Shown: one piece after another, positions 48,279-59,454 of the stretch
How positions within the stretch are numbered: position 1 is the first letter of the stretch
How the letters are laid out: every line of letters begins with the position of its first letter
Origin: Nymphaea colorata
Taxonomy: Eukaryota > Streptophyta > Magnoliopsida > Nymphaeales > Nymphaeaceae
Length of the DNA: 64,000 nt
Direction: 5' to 3'
Assembly: GCF_008831285.2 (NCBI RefSeq)
Contig: NC_045147.1
Span: forward strand, 20,092,581 to 20,156,580
Notes under the pieces: model-generated
The model's database searches: none
Seen by the model: the letters and a program-made list of their open reading frames with translations, nothing else
What the model was told of the DNA's origin: nothing
Made by a program: the position numbers and the translations under genes

Positions 48279-51200
48279 ATGAAGAAGAGACGAAGGGCTG
48301 CAGTGGTGGTACTGGGCGATCTGGGGCGTAGCCCGCGGATGCAATACCATGCATTATCCCTCGCTTGCCAGGTTATTCTACCCCCCCAGCGTACCGTCAT
48401 TCGTGTGCGCTGTCTTGCGTATTCGTGTGCTTGTTTATCACAAGAGAGAGAGAGAGAGAGAGAGGGAGAGGACAAACGTTTGGCACTTAGTATATAGTTT
48501 GGATATCGGTAAGGTCTTTATTTAATTATTTGTTTTTTGATGTTTCTGCAGACTGGCTTGGAGGTTGATATAGTTGCTTATGGAGGTATCCTTTGGGCCG
48601 CTTATGTGTGGGGTGTTTGCTTCCTGTAATAAGTTCTTCGCTCGGTTGTTGAACTAGATTTGGGTTTTCTTTTTCGTTCATGCTCAAAACGACAATATGA
48701 ATGCAAATTTCCGTCACATTTTTCTTATTTTTTTATAATTCCGATTCAAATGCTACAGTTTTGCTATCATTTTTGTAGATATGATTATTTTCCCTAATTT
48801 GACATCTAAATGTTTCAATTCGTTTTTGTCGTTTATATATTTTTATGGTCGTTTTTATATGTTGCCTATGCATAGATATGGTCGTTTAACTTGTTGCTTT
48901 CCTTGTGGTGGTGTTATATGACAGGTAGTGATCCCCACCGTGCTCTTTTGGACAATCCATCCATTCATATTCACAAAATGGTACCTATCATTTCGTTTTG
49001 AAGCTTGTAATTGCTAGTTGTTCTAGTAAAACATTAGTTAATTTTCACTGCGATCACTTAATTCACGTCTCTCTCCTTTTGACAGAATCAAACCTTCCAA
49101 TGGGGCTTCCCTAAGGTTTTGCGTTTATTGATGCTTCCACTGAAGGCATTAATACAGTTTATGACGCTGCTTTGGTTTGTCTGTGTCAAAATTCCTTCTC
49201 CTGATGTCTTCATTGTGCAGGTGAGTATTTTTATACCCATGCCTTTTACTTGCATATTTTGGATAATATCTTCCACTGATAAATCTCAGGTCTAGCTTTG
49301 TCAATCTCAACCCTCATTCTTTTTTGATAGTACAAACATTGGTACCTAAACTTGCAATTGGCTGGGATAAGAATTAACTATTAACAGTTGTAGGATTTAA
49401 TTGATTCATGGAGATTTTTTTGTTTTATATTGTGTAAATGGTTAGTTTGCATACTTGCAGTCAGTTTTTCATTTCTGTGGTTTCTTTCATTTGCAGAATC
49501 CACCTTCAGTTCCTACTTTGATTGTTGTGAAATTTGCTAGCTGGTTGAGGCGTTCTGCTTATGTAATTGATTGGCACAATTTTGGATACACTCTGCTTGG
49601 CTTGTCTTTAGGGAGAAACCATGTCTTGGTGAGGATTTATCATTGGTATGTGATTAACTTCAACGGTAAAGGCTGTTGTAGTTTGCACAGAATTTGTAGC
49701 TTAGTGTTGTTATAGACATATCAGTTATTGTCCCTTTGGTCTCAAGGTTTGAGATGCATTATGGGAGGATGGCTCATGGATCCTTGTGTGTCACAAAAGC
49801 TATGCAACATGAATTGGCTCAGAATTGGGGGATAAGGTAATTTGATCTTTTTCCATTTTGACAACCTGGTGGGTTTCATGAAAATTACTCAACACTATTA
49901 GTATCAGCACACACACAACCAGCACATTTTTTAGCTGTGCCTTTAAGTTAGGATCCAATGCAGGCTCATCCAATGATCAGCGATTGGTGCAAATTGGCCA
50001 TTCCAGCCTGTCTCACCAGTCTCTTAAAATAATAACGATAGCAATTATTTATTTTTTTAAATTATTAAGAAACAAGTGCTTCATGCCAATTTGATATGAC
50101 CAATGCAGGCTGATTCTCTGTGCTTTTCTCTAAAACAATTCACCTTAAATACTGATACAGGCATCTTTGGTTTATTTTTATTTTGGGCTTAGCTTCCATT
50201 CTCACAAGGAAGCAAATGAAAACAGGTCTTATTTGATCTAATCTATATATGTTCTCTATGTTGAAATTATTGTTTGGCTTACCTTCCCCAGAGCAACAGT
50301 TCTTTATGATCAACCTCCTGAATTTTTTCGACCAGCTACTCTACACGAAAAGCATGAGGTAAGTGTTCTATCTTTAACCATTTAAGGGAGTCCACTTCAA
50401 ATGAGATGATGTGGTATGATGTGAGAGAATTTTTAGTTGTTCTGCAGACTACAAAAGGATATCAATCATCCAGTTGGAATCAGTGATTGTATAACTGCAG
50501 ATGATCCAGGTAGGTGAAAAATAGTAGGCTATTTCGATCCATCATAGACTTTCAAATGAACGATTTTCAATTTCATTTGTTACTTACAATGTAAGATGTG
50601 CCTTTTCCAGGTCCTGCTAACGTGGTTGGTATGACTGAAGGACCAATATGCAAGGTGGCTAGTTCTCCTATAACATGTACTAGTTTTACGACCCAGAATA
50701 ATGGCAATATCTACTTGAATAGGAACAGGCCAGCCCTCATCATAAGCAGTACCAGCTGGTAAAATATTTCAACATATTCTAATTTGTTAATATGTATGCT
50801 TTTAAATGTAAAAATGTCTTCTGAGCCTTGGGCAATTATTTGTCTGTAGTTTTTTAATTTTTTTTTATTAAACATCATTTTTTATATGTATTTGTGGATT
50901 ATTATATTATATTCTTATAATCATCAAGTTAGCTAGTTTTCTTGATGGAAGATTATGGCACTTCATTTGTGGTTTGATGCTTTACGTTTACAACATTTTG
51001 AGTCCTAAATGGTCAATATGTGTGCTAGCTATTTTAAGTGGAATTGGTAGATGCACCAAATGACACATGCTGCTCCAGTGTACCTACAATTTGCTTATGA
51101 AATCACTAACATAATATGATAGTCACATGCAAAAATTTGATATATAAGAATGTTAAATTTACCTTTTCAATTTAGTCCTCTCATATTGCTGTATTTTTAT

Positions 51201-54200
51201 GCTTTCCACCACTATGTTCTTGTCGGACCTCCTGCAAATTAAGTTTCTTGATGGTATGGACGTTAACAGGACGCCTGACGAGGATTTCAGTATGCTTCTA
51301 GAAGCAGCAGTGATGTATGATAGGCGTGTGGCAGCAATCCTAAATGAACATGACTCAACTGGAAATGAGGAAGTCTGGAAGCATATGTCCCAAGGAAAAG
51401 AGTATTTGTATCCTAGACTATTGTTCATCATTACTGGTAACCAACATTTCGTGTTATGATATTCATAGATTGGTGCCTCATTTGGCTACATTTAACTGAA
51501 CTTTGTGATTGCCTTTTTCTTTAAGGTAAGGGGCCAGATAGGGAGAAATATGAACAGAAGATTAGGAAGTTACATCTGAAACGTGTGGCATTTCGTACAA
51601 TGTGGCTATCAGCTGAGGATTACCCATTGCTGCTTGGTAATTGTTTGCTCATATCTGCATACTTGGACCTTTCATTATGAATCTAAAGTGTAGTTTGAAG
51701 GTTTCAACTGCTACTTGCTTTGGGTAGGTTCAGCAGATTTGGGTGTCTGCTTGCATACTTCATCATCAGGGTTGGATCTCCCAATGAAGGTAGTGCCAAA
51801 CTTTGTAGCAAAAAAGGTTTTTGTATAAACAACTTTTTGCCAGCTTTGCTGTTTTCATGTGTTTAGGTTGTTGATATGTTTGGATGCGGACTACCTGTTT
51901 GCGCTGTATCATATTCATGGTACTGTTACATTGCATCTGCTTAGTTTGAACCCTTTTTTGCACAAGTTGGATGGTTTTTCGTTGCTTGTTTATGCTTATC
52001 CTGTAAGAATTGGTTATTGTCAACTGAGAATTTTTCTTTCTTGATTGCAAGAAGTATCAAGGAACTTGTCAAAGTTGAAAAAAATGGACTACTCTTTGCA
52101 TCATCTTCTGAGCTTGCTGATGAACTCCTGGTAAGTTTAATTGATTCACATTTATTTTTCCTTTGGGATCCACAAGTTTCTGTACGCACTTGAGGTGTCT
52201 GATCAACTACTAATAAGTTTGAGATTAGTGCCACATGTTTGCTTGAATCCAACATTTTTTTTTCTCATTCTGCACTGATATCATGCATGCACTTTAGTTG
52301 TTCGAATTTAGAAGAATATTTAGATTGTACACTTCAATTTAGTTGCCACCGTTGTGTTCATGATACTGAAACCATCAGGTGAAACAAGGATTGATACTAA
52401 TGAAAATTGTTATGTTCATAAAGGTCTGTGATTGTCCTAAATAATGACTGCTCTCTCCCTCTCTCTGTGTTGACCATGCAAATTTCTGGAGTTGGAGAAT
52501 CTGAGGATTGACGGGGCAGAATAAAACTTAAATTACAGATTCATCTAAACAGAAAATAGAGGTTCTATGGAAATTATAATTTTGTCCTTCAGCTGCCCAA
52601 CTATTATCCTTTGGTTGGTGGTGATCAATTTGAGTCGGATTGTAGTATAACTTACCTTGCTTGCCTGAGAAATTTGAGTTGAGGCTGAACTGACTTTCCT
52701 ATGGACTCTTGTGAAAGCCTGTTGGGAGCTCTGGTGAGATGGCCATGAAATAGACAAAAAGGAGGTTGTGCAAAAGCAAAAAGTCAATCATCCAGAACAA
52801 GTTAAATTGTTAATAATTAAATGGCCATTTTTATCCCAAATAATGGATTAGATTTGAAGGGAGTGAAAAGAAATAGAAACAAAAGAGGAAAATGAGAAAA
52901 TGATAAGGCACAATGAGATGGACAAGACAAACCATAATGGAAGGTGCTTTGGTAAGTTTGGATGGATATTCTAGAGTATTGTCTTCTATGTAACATGGTG
53001 GCACTTTTCAGGTGCACCTGTTTGCACTGCACCTTTTCGTCCTTTAAACTGATTATTTTATCCTCATCTCAGCTGGAAAGTTATCATAAAAAATATATAT
53101 ATGAAAAGCAGATTCGATAGAACCCGCTTTGGCTTGATCAAATCCTGTCTGGCTGTTGGTCAGGCTGTCACTCTCACCTCCCTCCTCTCTCTCAGGCCTT
53201 GGCCTCCTGCTTCACCAGTAATCTTGAGCGCTTCTCCATCTGGTGAGCTGCTTTCTCTTGCAGGTTCCTTTTTCCATAGAGCCCCAGCTCCCTTTGGCTT
53301 GATCAGGACCCGTCTCTCTCTCTCTCTCTCTCACTTCCCTCCTCTTCCTCAGCCCGCTTTCTACCAGCTTCCTCTTCCAGCAATGACCAACAGCAACAGG
53401 TGACAGGAACTGATGATTTCCATTCTCCTTCTCTTGCCTACCTCCTTTTTTGAGTGAAAACTGGTTGCTATACAAATCGGTGTGGTGCCAAATAAAAAAG
53501 AAATGCCGATCTCAGTGACTGCGCAAGTCAGGCACTCCCAACTTCTGATCTCGGCGGCTCAGCATTTTAAGTGGCAACCATCTCTCTCTCTCTCACTGCT
53601 GCTCCCACTGCAGTTTCAGTATCTCTCTCTTCCACTGATCTCTCTCCCACAATGACCTCACACTCACAGTAGCTTCAAAATTGCCTTTAGTATGTCCGTT
53701 TCTTATATATAATCTGTTTTATATTATGATCTATTGGAAACAGATAACCTGTCTTAGGACTTATCTATTATGGTCCATTTAGCTTTAATTTGCTTGCCAA
53801 TGAACCTGTTTTAGCTTTTATATTCACTGTTTTACATAACATTTTAGACTTATCTTTTACATGTTCCGTTCTATATAAGGTGTTTTATTAATATGACATG
53901 TCTTATATTCTGTTCTTGTTTTAGCTTTAACCTGTTTGCTATGAAGTTGCTTTAGCTGACATGTAAATAATAAATATAATCTGTTTTATACCTAAGTTTA
54001 TAAAATGTCCTGTATATCTGGTTAGTTGTTAATTTTTTTTTTCTTTGGAAGCAAATTTTGTGTTATATATATAATATATACACCTTTGCTGTACCTGCAC
54101 CCAATTTTTTTTTTTTTTTCTAACTAGCCACATCTGCATCCAAGCTTTTAGATAATATGCTGTGCCTGCACCAACACCTGCACTTGTGTAACATAGATTG

Positions 54201-55258
54201 TCTTTGGTCTTGCTTTAAATTTCAATGTTTTTCTTTTGGTACCCTTCAATTAGTCAATATCCTTTGAAATGTTATACACAAAGCTTAGCCTGTTTAAGAG
54301 TCTTCCTTGAATCTTTCTGGGTGGTGGCAATTTTCAGTATTACTAGAAAGGAATGATAAATAGGTTTAAATTTTTATGGAAGCATGCTCAAGTGCAGGAT
54401 ACTATTCTGAAATGTCATAATAATATTCTGAAAATCTCTTATCTAGCATGCATGATACTGCTTTCTTGGTTTGCCTGAAGAGCCGTGGTCAATGTTCACT
54501 CCTTATTGGTGCAAAGTTGCCAACTGAAGAAATAAAAAGAAAAATCTAATTAAATATTTTATCTGAAAATCATCGTCATGTTTCTCAAACTAAAAAGAGA
54601 AAAAAAGGCCCGTTTGAGGTGCTTCACAATTCATCAAGGTGATTTTTTGCGTTTTTGTTTTGTGATTCTTATATGAACTGCAACTTTTGAGTTCCATGCT
54701 AGGTTGGTTGCAGCAATACTTGTGTGTCTCATTAGTCATTACAATTAGTCTATTACGTGCATAGTTTTTTATATTTCCTTTTTCGTGACTATTAGATGTT
54801 TAAAACAATCTTAAAAAAAGATGTGCTGTTGTGATTATCTGGCCTCCACTATCATTGTTAGTTCCTTCTGTACCAATCATCCATTGTTTAAAATTTTCAA
54901 CTTCTGTATATTATGTGGTAGGACACAAATTGGAGAGGATATCTTTACTCACGTTTGAGGTTTATACTTTATATACACTTTTCTAACAAAATTTCCTACT
55001 TTGTACTACATCAAGTAAATGTTCCAAGTTTAAACTGTGCAGATGCTATTTAAGGGATTTCCAGACAGTTGTGATGCCCTAATCTCATTAAAAAACGGTG
55101 CATTAGAAACCGGAGCTACTGCTAAATGGACTACAGAGTGGAGAGAACATGCCATGCCTCTCATAACCAGGGTAAATTATTTTTTATTTTTATATGGTCT
55201 TTGACGACTTGATTAGTCTTGTTGTTAGTTGGTCCATGGTCATGCACTGACACACAGA

Positions 55259-55297
<39 letters not shown>

Positions 55298-55477
55298 GTT
55301 TAAGCCCACTTTCAAAGCATGTTGAAATTTTATAGTTAAATTTCTGCTGACTGAGTTTAGTTTACGTTAGAGTGAGAGAGAGGTGTTTAAGCCACTTTCA
55401 AAGCATGTCGAAATTTTGTAGTTTAATTTCTGCTGACTGAGTTTACTTTACGTTTATTGAAGGTGATTGGCGAATAG
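48279..55477 (+). CDS. TUN: TURAN/ALG1-like beta-1,4-mannosyltransferase (GT33 family)
   Basis: Sixteen coding exons give 485 aa, all in phase: 48279-48371, 48552-48585, 48925-48980, 49086-49220, 49497-49645, 49747-49836, 50292-50358, 50437-50509, 50611-50758, 51270-51436, 51526-51636, 51728-51789, 51867-51919, 52055-52130, 55043-55171 and 55463-55477. ALG1 adds the first mannose to the chitobiosyl-dolichol precursor on the cytosolic face of the ER; plant TURAN is its homologue, needed for pollen tube reception. Visible are [20 protein letters not shown] (N-terminus) and a hydrophobic segment around [15 protein letters not shown]. Conserved blocks [40 protein letters not shown] and [10 protein letters not shown] follow. 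The C-terminal half has [31 protein letters not shown] and CIKELVK...NGLLF. The last coding exon is only five codons including the stop. Intron 14 is 2.9 kb. Confidence 0.94.
48444..48465. repeat. (GA)n microsatellite in intron 1 of the TURAN-like gene
   Basis: About eleven uninterrupted AG units shortly after the exon 1 donor. Confidence 0.95.
52131..55042 (+). other. Large intron 14 of the TURAN-like gene
   Basis: A 2.9-kb intron, far longer than the other introns of this gene. It holds TC-rich stretches (53311-53333, 53581-53596) within a GC-richer island at about 53100-53660. A TTTAGCTTTAA/CTGTTTTATA-like low-complexity tract runs from 53700 to 54100. The GC-rich island has an ORF (53101-53403) without any domain I know. 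An inserted element is possible but I could not find its ends. Confidence 0.6.
55258..55460. repeat. GA microsatellite followed by an 87-bp direct duplication in the last intron of the TURAN-like gene
   Basis: A GA run at 55258-55294 is followed by GGTGTTTAAGCC...CTGACTGAGTTTA at 55295, repeated at 55382. The second copy runs into the acceptor TTTATTGAAG of the final five-codon exon. The first copy has GTTAGAGTGAG at that point. Confidence 0.9.
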
Positions 55478-58400
55478 AAATATGTTGCTTGCCGTGGAGT
55501 AGGTAAAGAAACATTTCAGTTGAAGATCTATAAATGGCACGTCTAGAACTCGGCCTTTGGTGTTTGATAATCAAAGAAATGAGTATCTACAGAGCAGCCG
55601 AGGCTACGGGAGTGCTCTACCATTGTTAAATTTATGTTGATAACTCGATGTTCCTCAACAGACTGCACAAATATTGAGCGCAAAAAATCTGATCTTGTCG
55701 TATTAAATATCGGTGTGGCTTTTTAGCTCTCCCTCTCCCTCTCTCTTTCTGTCTGAGCTTCGTTAATGGATGGATGCGAATGCTGTTCATCCTGGAATGC
55801 AGTCTATGCGTTCGCATCACTCCCCCACGTCCAGCGTAAGAAACGTCATGACAGGTAGTGAATAGCAATGAGTTTTAAGGGTTGGCACCTTCGATGATTA
55901 CGGTGCCCAGCAAACGTAGATTATCTTTCAAGTCTCCAACGTTTCACGTCTTCAGCTGTCAATGGCTTTCTTTTCCTTTTTCCAATTCAAGCTCGAGGGA
56001 AGGCCCCCAGCCTCGTCCTTTATTAGAGAGGCATGAAAAATCATATTATAAAGACTTCCAAGATCGGTTCAACTGGCTTGTATTTCCATTTCCACCGTTA
56101 TCTTGAGTCACTTAGAGTAGGCATCGATCTGTCTCAAACACAGTTCTCATTCTTACCGTCGTTTATAAAATAAACAAACAAGATCCACGAACTCGCACAC
56201 TTGGTATTTCTTAATGTGCTGCCTTCATTACGAACTCATGTTGGACTCCCACTTTCTTCCCACCATCAATTTCAAAAGACTTGGTTGCGAAATCTTACTG
56301 GCTCTCGTGATTAGATCCGTGGGCAATTTCTGTGCTTTGAAGCGAGTTCAGGCCACCAAGCAGCACAACAATAGTATAAGAAAGCTCGGCCAATAAGGTA
56401 GATTATAGAGATGTGACCTTTTGCACTTCACACTCGTCACGTTCCTCTCCTACCCCTTGCTCGTCACTTGTAATGGTTATTTTATAAATATCTTATTTCT
56501 ATCTTTATGTATGTTTACGTGCGTTTTCAAACATTTATATTTTATTGTAAGAAGATCCATAATTTTTCAAGATACTATGAGATTAAAATGGTCGACTTTG
56601 AATTAGGATTCGGAATCAGGAAAACTTTTTCAAGAGTGCCTACGGCTACGAACATCCCTTCCGTGAACCCTTCGAGATCGAATTTCTTAGACATGATCGA
56701 TGCTTTTGCCCCATGTAAAAGCGCTATATAGCGGCCAGGTGTGCTTCAAAAACCGTGGAATCAAACAATGCGGGCACTTAGAATTTGACGGATGGAGAAT
56801 TAAATGTTCTATTTGACTTGTAGCGTAATAAAATTAATTAACTGTCGCTTTTCTTTTGTGATGTGACTTGTCAATTTATGAAATGCCTAGGCGCTACTTC
56901 TTCCATGTAGCGATTTGAAAATACCAACCCACAGCTAAAGATTATTATGTCAGATTCTTTTTGCCTTCTTTTTTCTTTTTTTAATTTTGTGAATTAAAAC
57001 AAAATAAAAATTGAAAAAAATAAACCAACAAGAAACTGTAAAGGCTTTGTATCTTACTGCACTAGTGATATGGACCAATAGTAATATTATACAAAATAAT
57101 ATAGTTTCGACGCCTCCTTTACCAGCAGATATGTATTACACCGCAACCACATTGACAAGCTGAATTTTTAAATATATCTCCACAGGCCTTATTAATGTTG
57201 GGTAAGTGTTTAGAAGCAGGCCTAATCTCAGTGAGCTGGTTTTGTTTCTCCCTCTCTTTATATATATATATATATATATACACGTGTGTGTGTTTAGAGA
57301 GAGAGAAAAAGCGTGGTAAATGTCAAACCGATTAGGTAAAAAATAAAAACTAAACATATTACAAATAATTATTGAAGTGCTTCTTATATAATCCAACTAT
57401 ATTAATATGATCTTGAGAGTGATTTGATAAGGAACATACATTAAGTTAGTCTTTTTTACATTATAATCATGTTTTTTTAATAAAAAAAAATGAACAGCTT
57501 TTATGGCATCAAAATGTTGATAGCAGAAAAACAATTTTTTTTTTTACAAAAATAACTTGAATTAAAGAACATGTTAGAGTATATGATATACGTGTGTGTG
57601 CCAAAATCCTGTGTGTTGATTGAACTTTACCGGTGTAACAAAAAACAACAAAAATCAACGTCGATCATGTCATAAAATTTCAATCATCATTATTGTCGTT
57701 TTAATATGCAAATTCAAACAGATGGACCACGTTAATGTATATATATATATATATGGCAGCCCATTGAACGGTCCTAATGCTGGGCAGCCAAATGTAAGGA
57801 ATCTGCTTAATTTTTTTTCACTTACGACACAGGGGATGCACTGTTTACCTTCCTGCTGTGGCCGCTTAAGCTGTTATTATTATTATTTTTGTTTGTTTAA
57901 CATGAGTATGATTTCTTGCGTGGCCTCTTAATTATTTAGTGACATTATTTATAGAAAGTTAAGAAGACCCCATTTATTGGGTTTGTGAAACTAATACAGC
58001 TCTTGAAAGCAAAATATTAAAATGAAAAACAATCGTTATATTGCAATAAGAGAACTGAAATCTGCGGGATGCTCGATGTTGAGAGATGTTTAAAAATGAA
58101 AAACAATTTACTAAAAAACTAAGGCTATAAGAATATTAACGATACAACAATGTTCCGTAATTGTTTCGCAATGGTTTATGGTGCTTTGAACAATAAACTT
58201 TAATTTTTAATCATCTAGCAATATCTATCACCACAGATATTTGAATCCTCTTATAAGATATCAAGTGTTAATTATCCAATACAAGATTTGAAATATCAGT
58301 TTTTTGGTTTTATTAAATGTTTTGAAATATTTTATCGACTATTTTTAAATAAATGAAAAATAGAGCAATCCATATTGGCCAAAACGCTTGTCCAGATGGA

Positions 58401-59332
58401 TATGGACAACACTACTGGACTCAACGGCTTCTTCACGGGAAAGAAAAAAAAAAGGGGGGAAAGGTCGAGCACCTACAAGTCCAACGTTTTTCACGCGCAC
58501 TTCGGCAAAGACAAGGGAAAAGCTATACCGTGAATGATGTTCCGTGTTTGATAACAAGCCCTTGGATCGGTGGAGTGAGTTTTTGTTGAGTGTTGACACA
58601 AGAATGACAGCTTTTGGAAGAACAAAATAATCATTTTTTCCTGCAAGTTCAACTGCTCCTATTTATGATCGTTTCCTTCAATAAAGCAAAAGTTTTGGAG
58701 GCTTCAAGTCTTTCACTTGAATAAACTAATCCATAGTTTCAGATTCGAAGCCAAAGCAACGATTTGCTAGCAAGAGTTTAAAATCTTCGAGTTGGAAGGA
58801 CGATATGTGATTCCAAGGTCTGACCTGAAAATCGGCACCGTGAAGACATGCACAGGATGTTAAGAACAGATGCCCGATGCATAGGAAGGTCCAAGGCTAT
58901 ATAAGAAACTCTTTTCAGATGCGAGCGGGGAATGAGCTTCGATGGCAATCTTAGGAGCACCATTTTTGTGATTTGATTCTCAGGGGCCGCTCGCTTGCGT
59001 CTCGCCATCGGACCCAGATCGAGCCGAGCGACGGGTTCACGCTTCACACGCATCAGCACCGTTCACGGGGCGTGAGATTCATCGGATCGTCCATCTCCCA
59101 TCTTCTCTTCCTGCTTGGTTCTGATCCTAGAGCTCCATCTCCCTCTAGGCTCTCCAATCTCCCCTTCTTTCTATCTTCTGCTTTTACGGGTGGATCTGTT
59201 TATGACTTCTAGGCTTTAGCCATCTGATTGATTGATAGGCGTCGTCGTCTCTCTTGAAATCAAGAAGAGGATCGATCTTCTGTTCTGGTCCCTTCTCTCT
59301 CGTGTGGACTGATTTTGGTTCTCTGTTATACC
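55478..59332. other. Intergenic region between the TURAN-like gene and SNX2
   Basis: This 3.9-kb AT-rich region carries the TURAN-like 3' UTR, a (TA)n run at 57257-57282 and a second one at 57739-57754. No ORF matches a known domain. The part from about 58920 to 59332 is GC-richer and is probably the SNX2 promoter and leader. Confidence 0.55.
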
Positions 59333-59382
59333 ATGTTCCTATGATGGTTAGATCTGGTTCGCCTTTAAATTTAATCGCCTAA
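59333..59382 (+). promoter_or_regulatory. Two overlapping upstream ORFs before SNX2
   Basis: ATG TTC CTA TGA at 59333-59344 overlaps ATGATG at 59341, which opens a 13-codon ORF ending TAA at 59382, 72 bases before the SNX2 start. If unspliced in the leader, these would tend to lower translation of the main ORF. No leader intron was evident, but the transcript is not known. Confidence 0.45.
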
Positions 59383-59454
59383 TTGGTTGAAACCCGTCTT
59401 TATTTTTTGGTGAAATCGGAGAAGGGGATCGGATTTTTCCGGCTTACTGTGAAC

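Noticed and set aside
53101-53403. 100-codon ORF in the GC-rich island of the TURAN-like intron
   Set aside because: The composition is driven by TC repeats and no domain is visible. It lies between two exons that join in phase.
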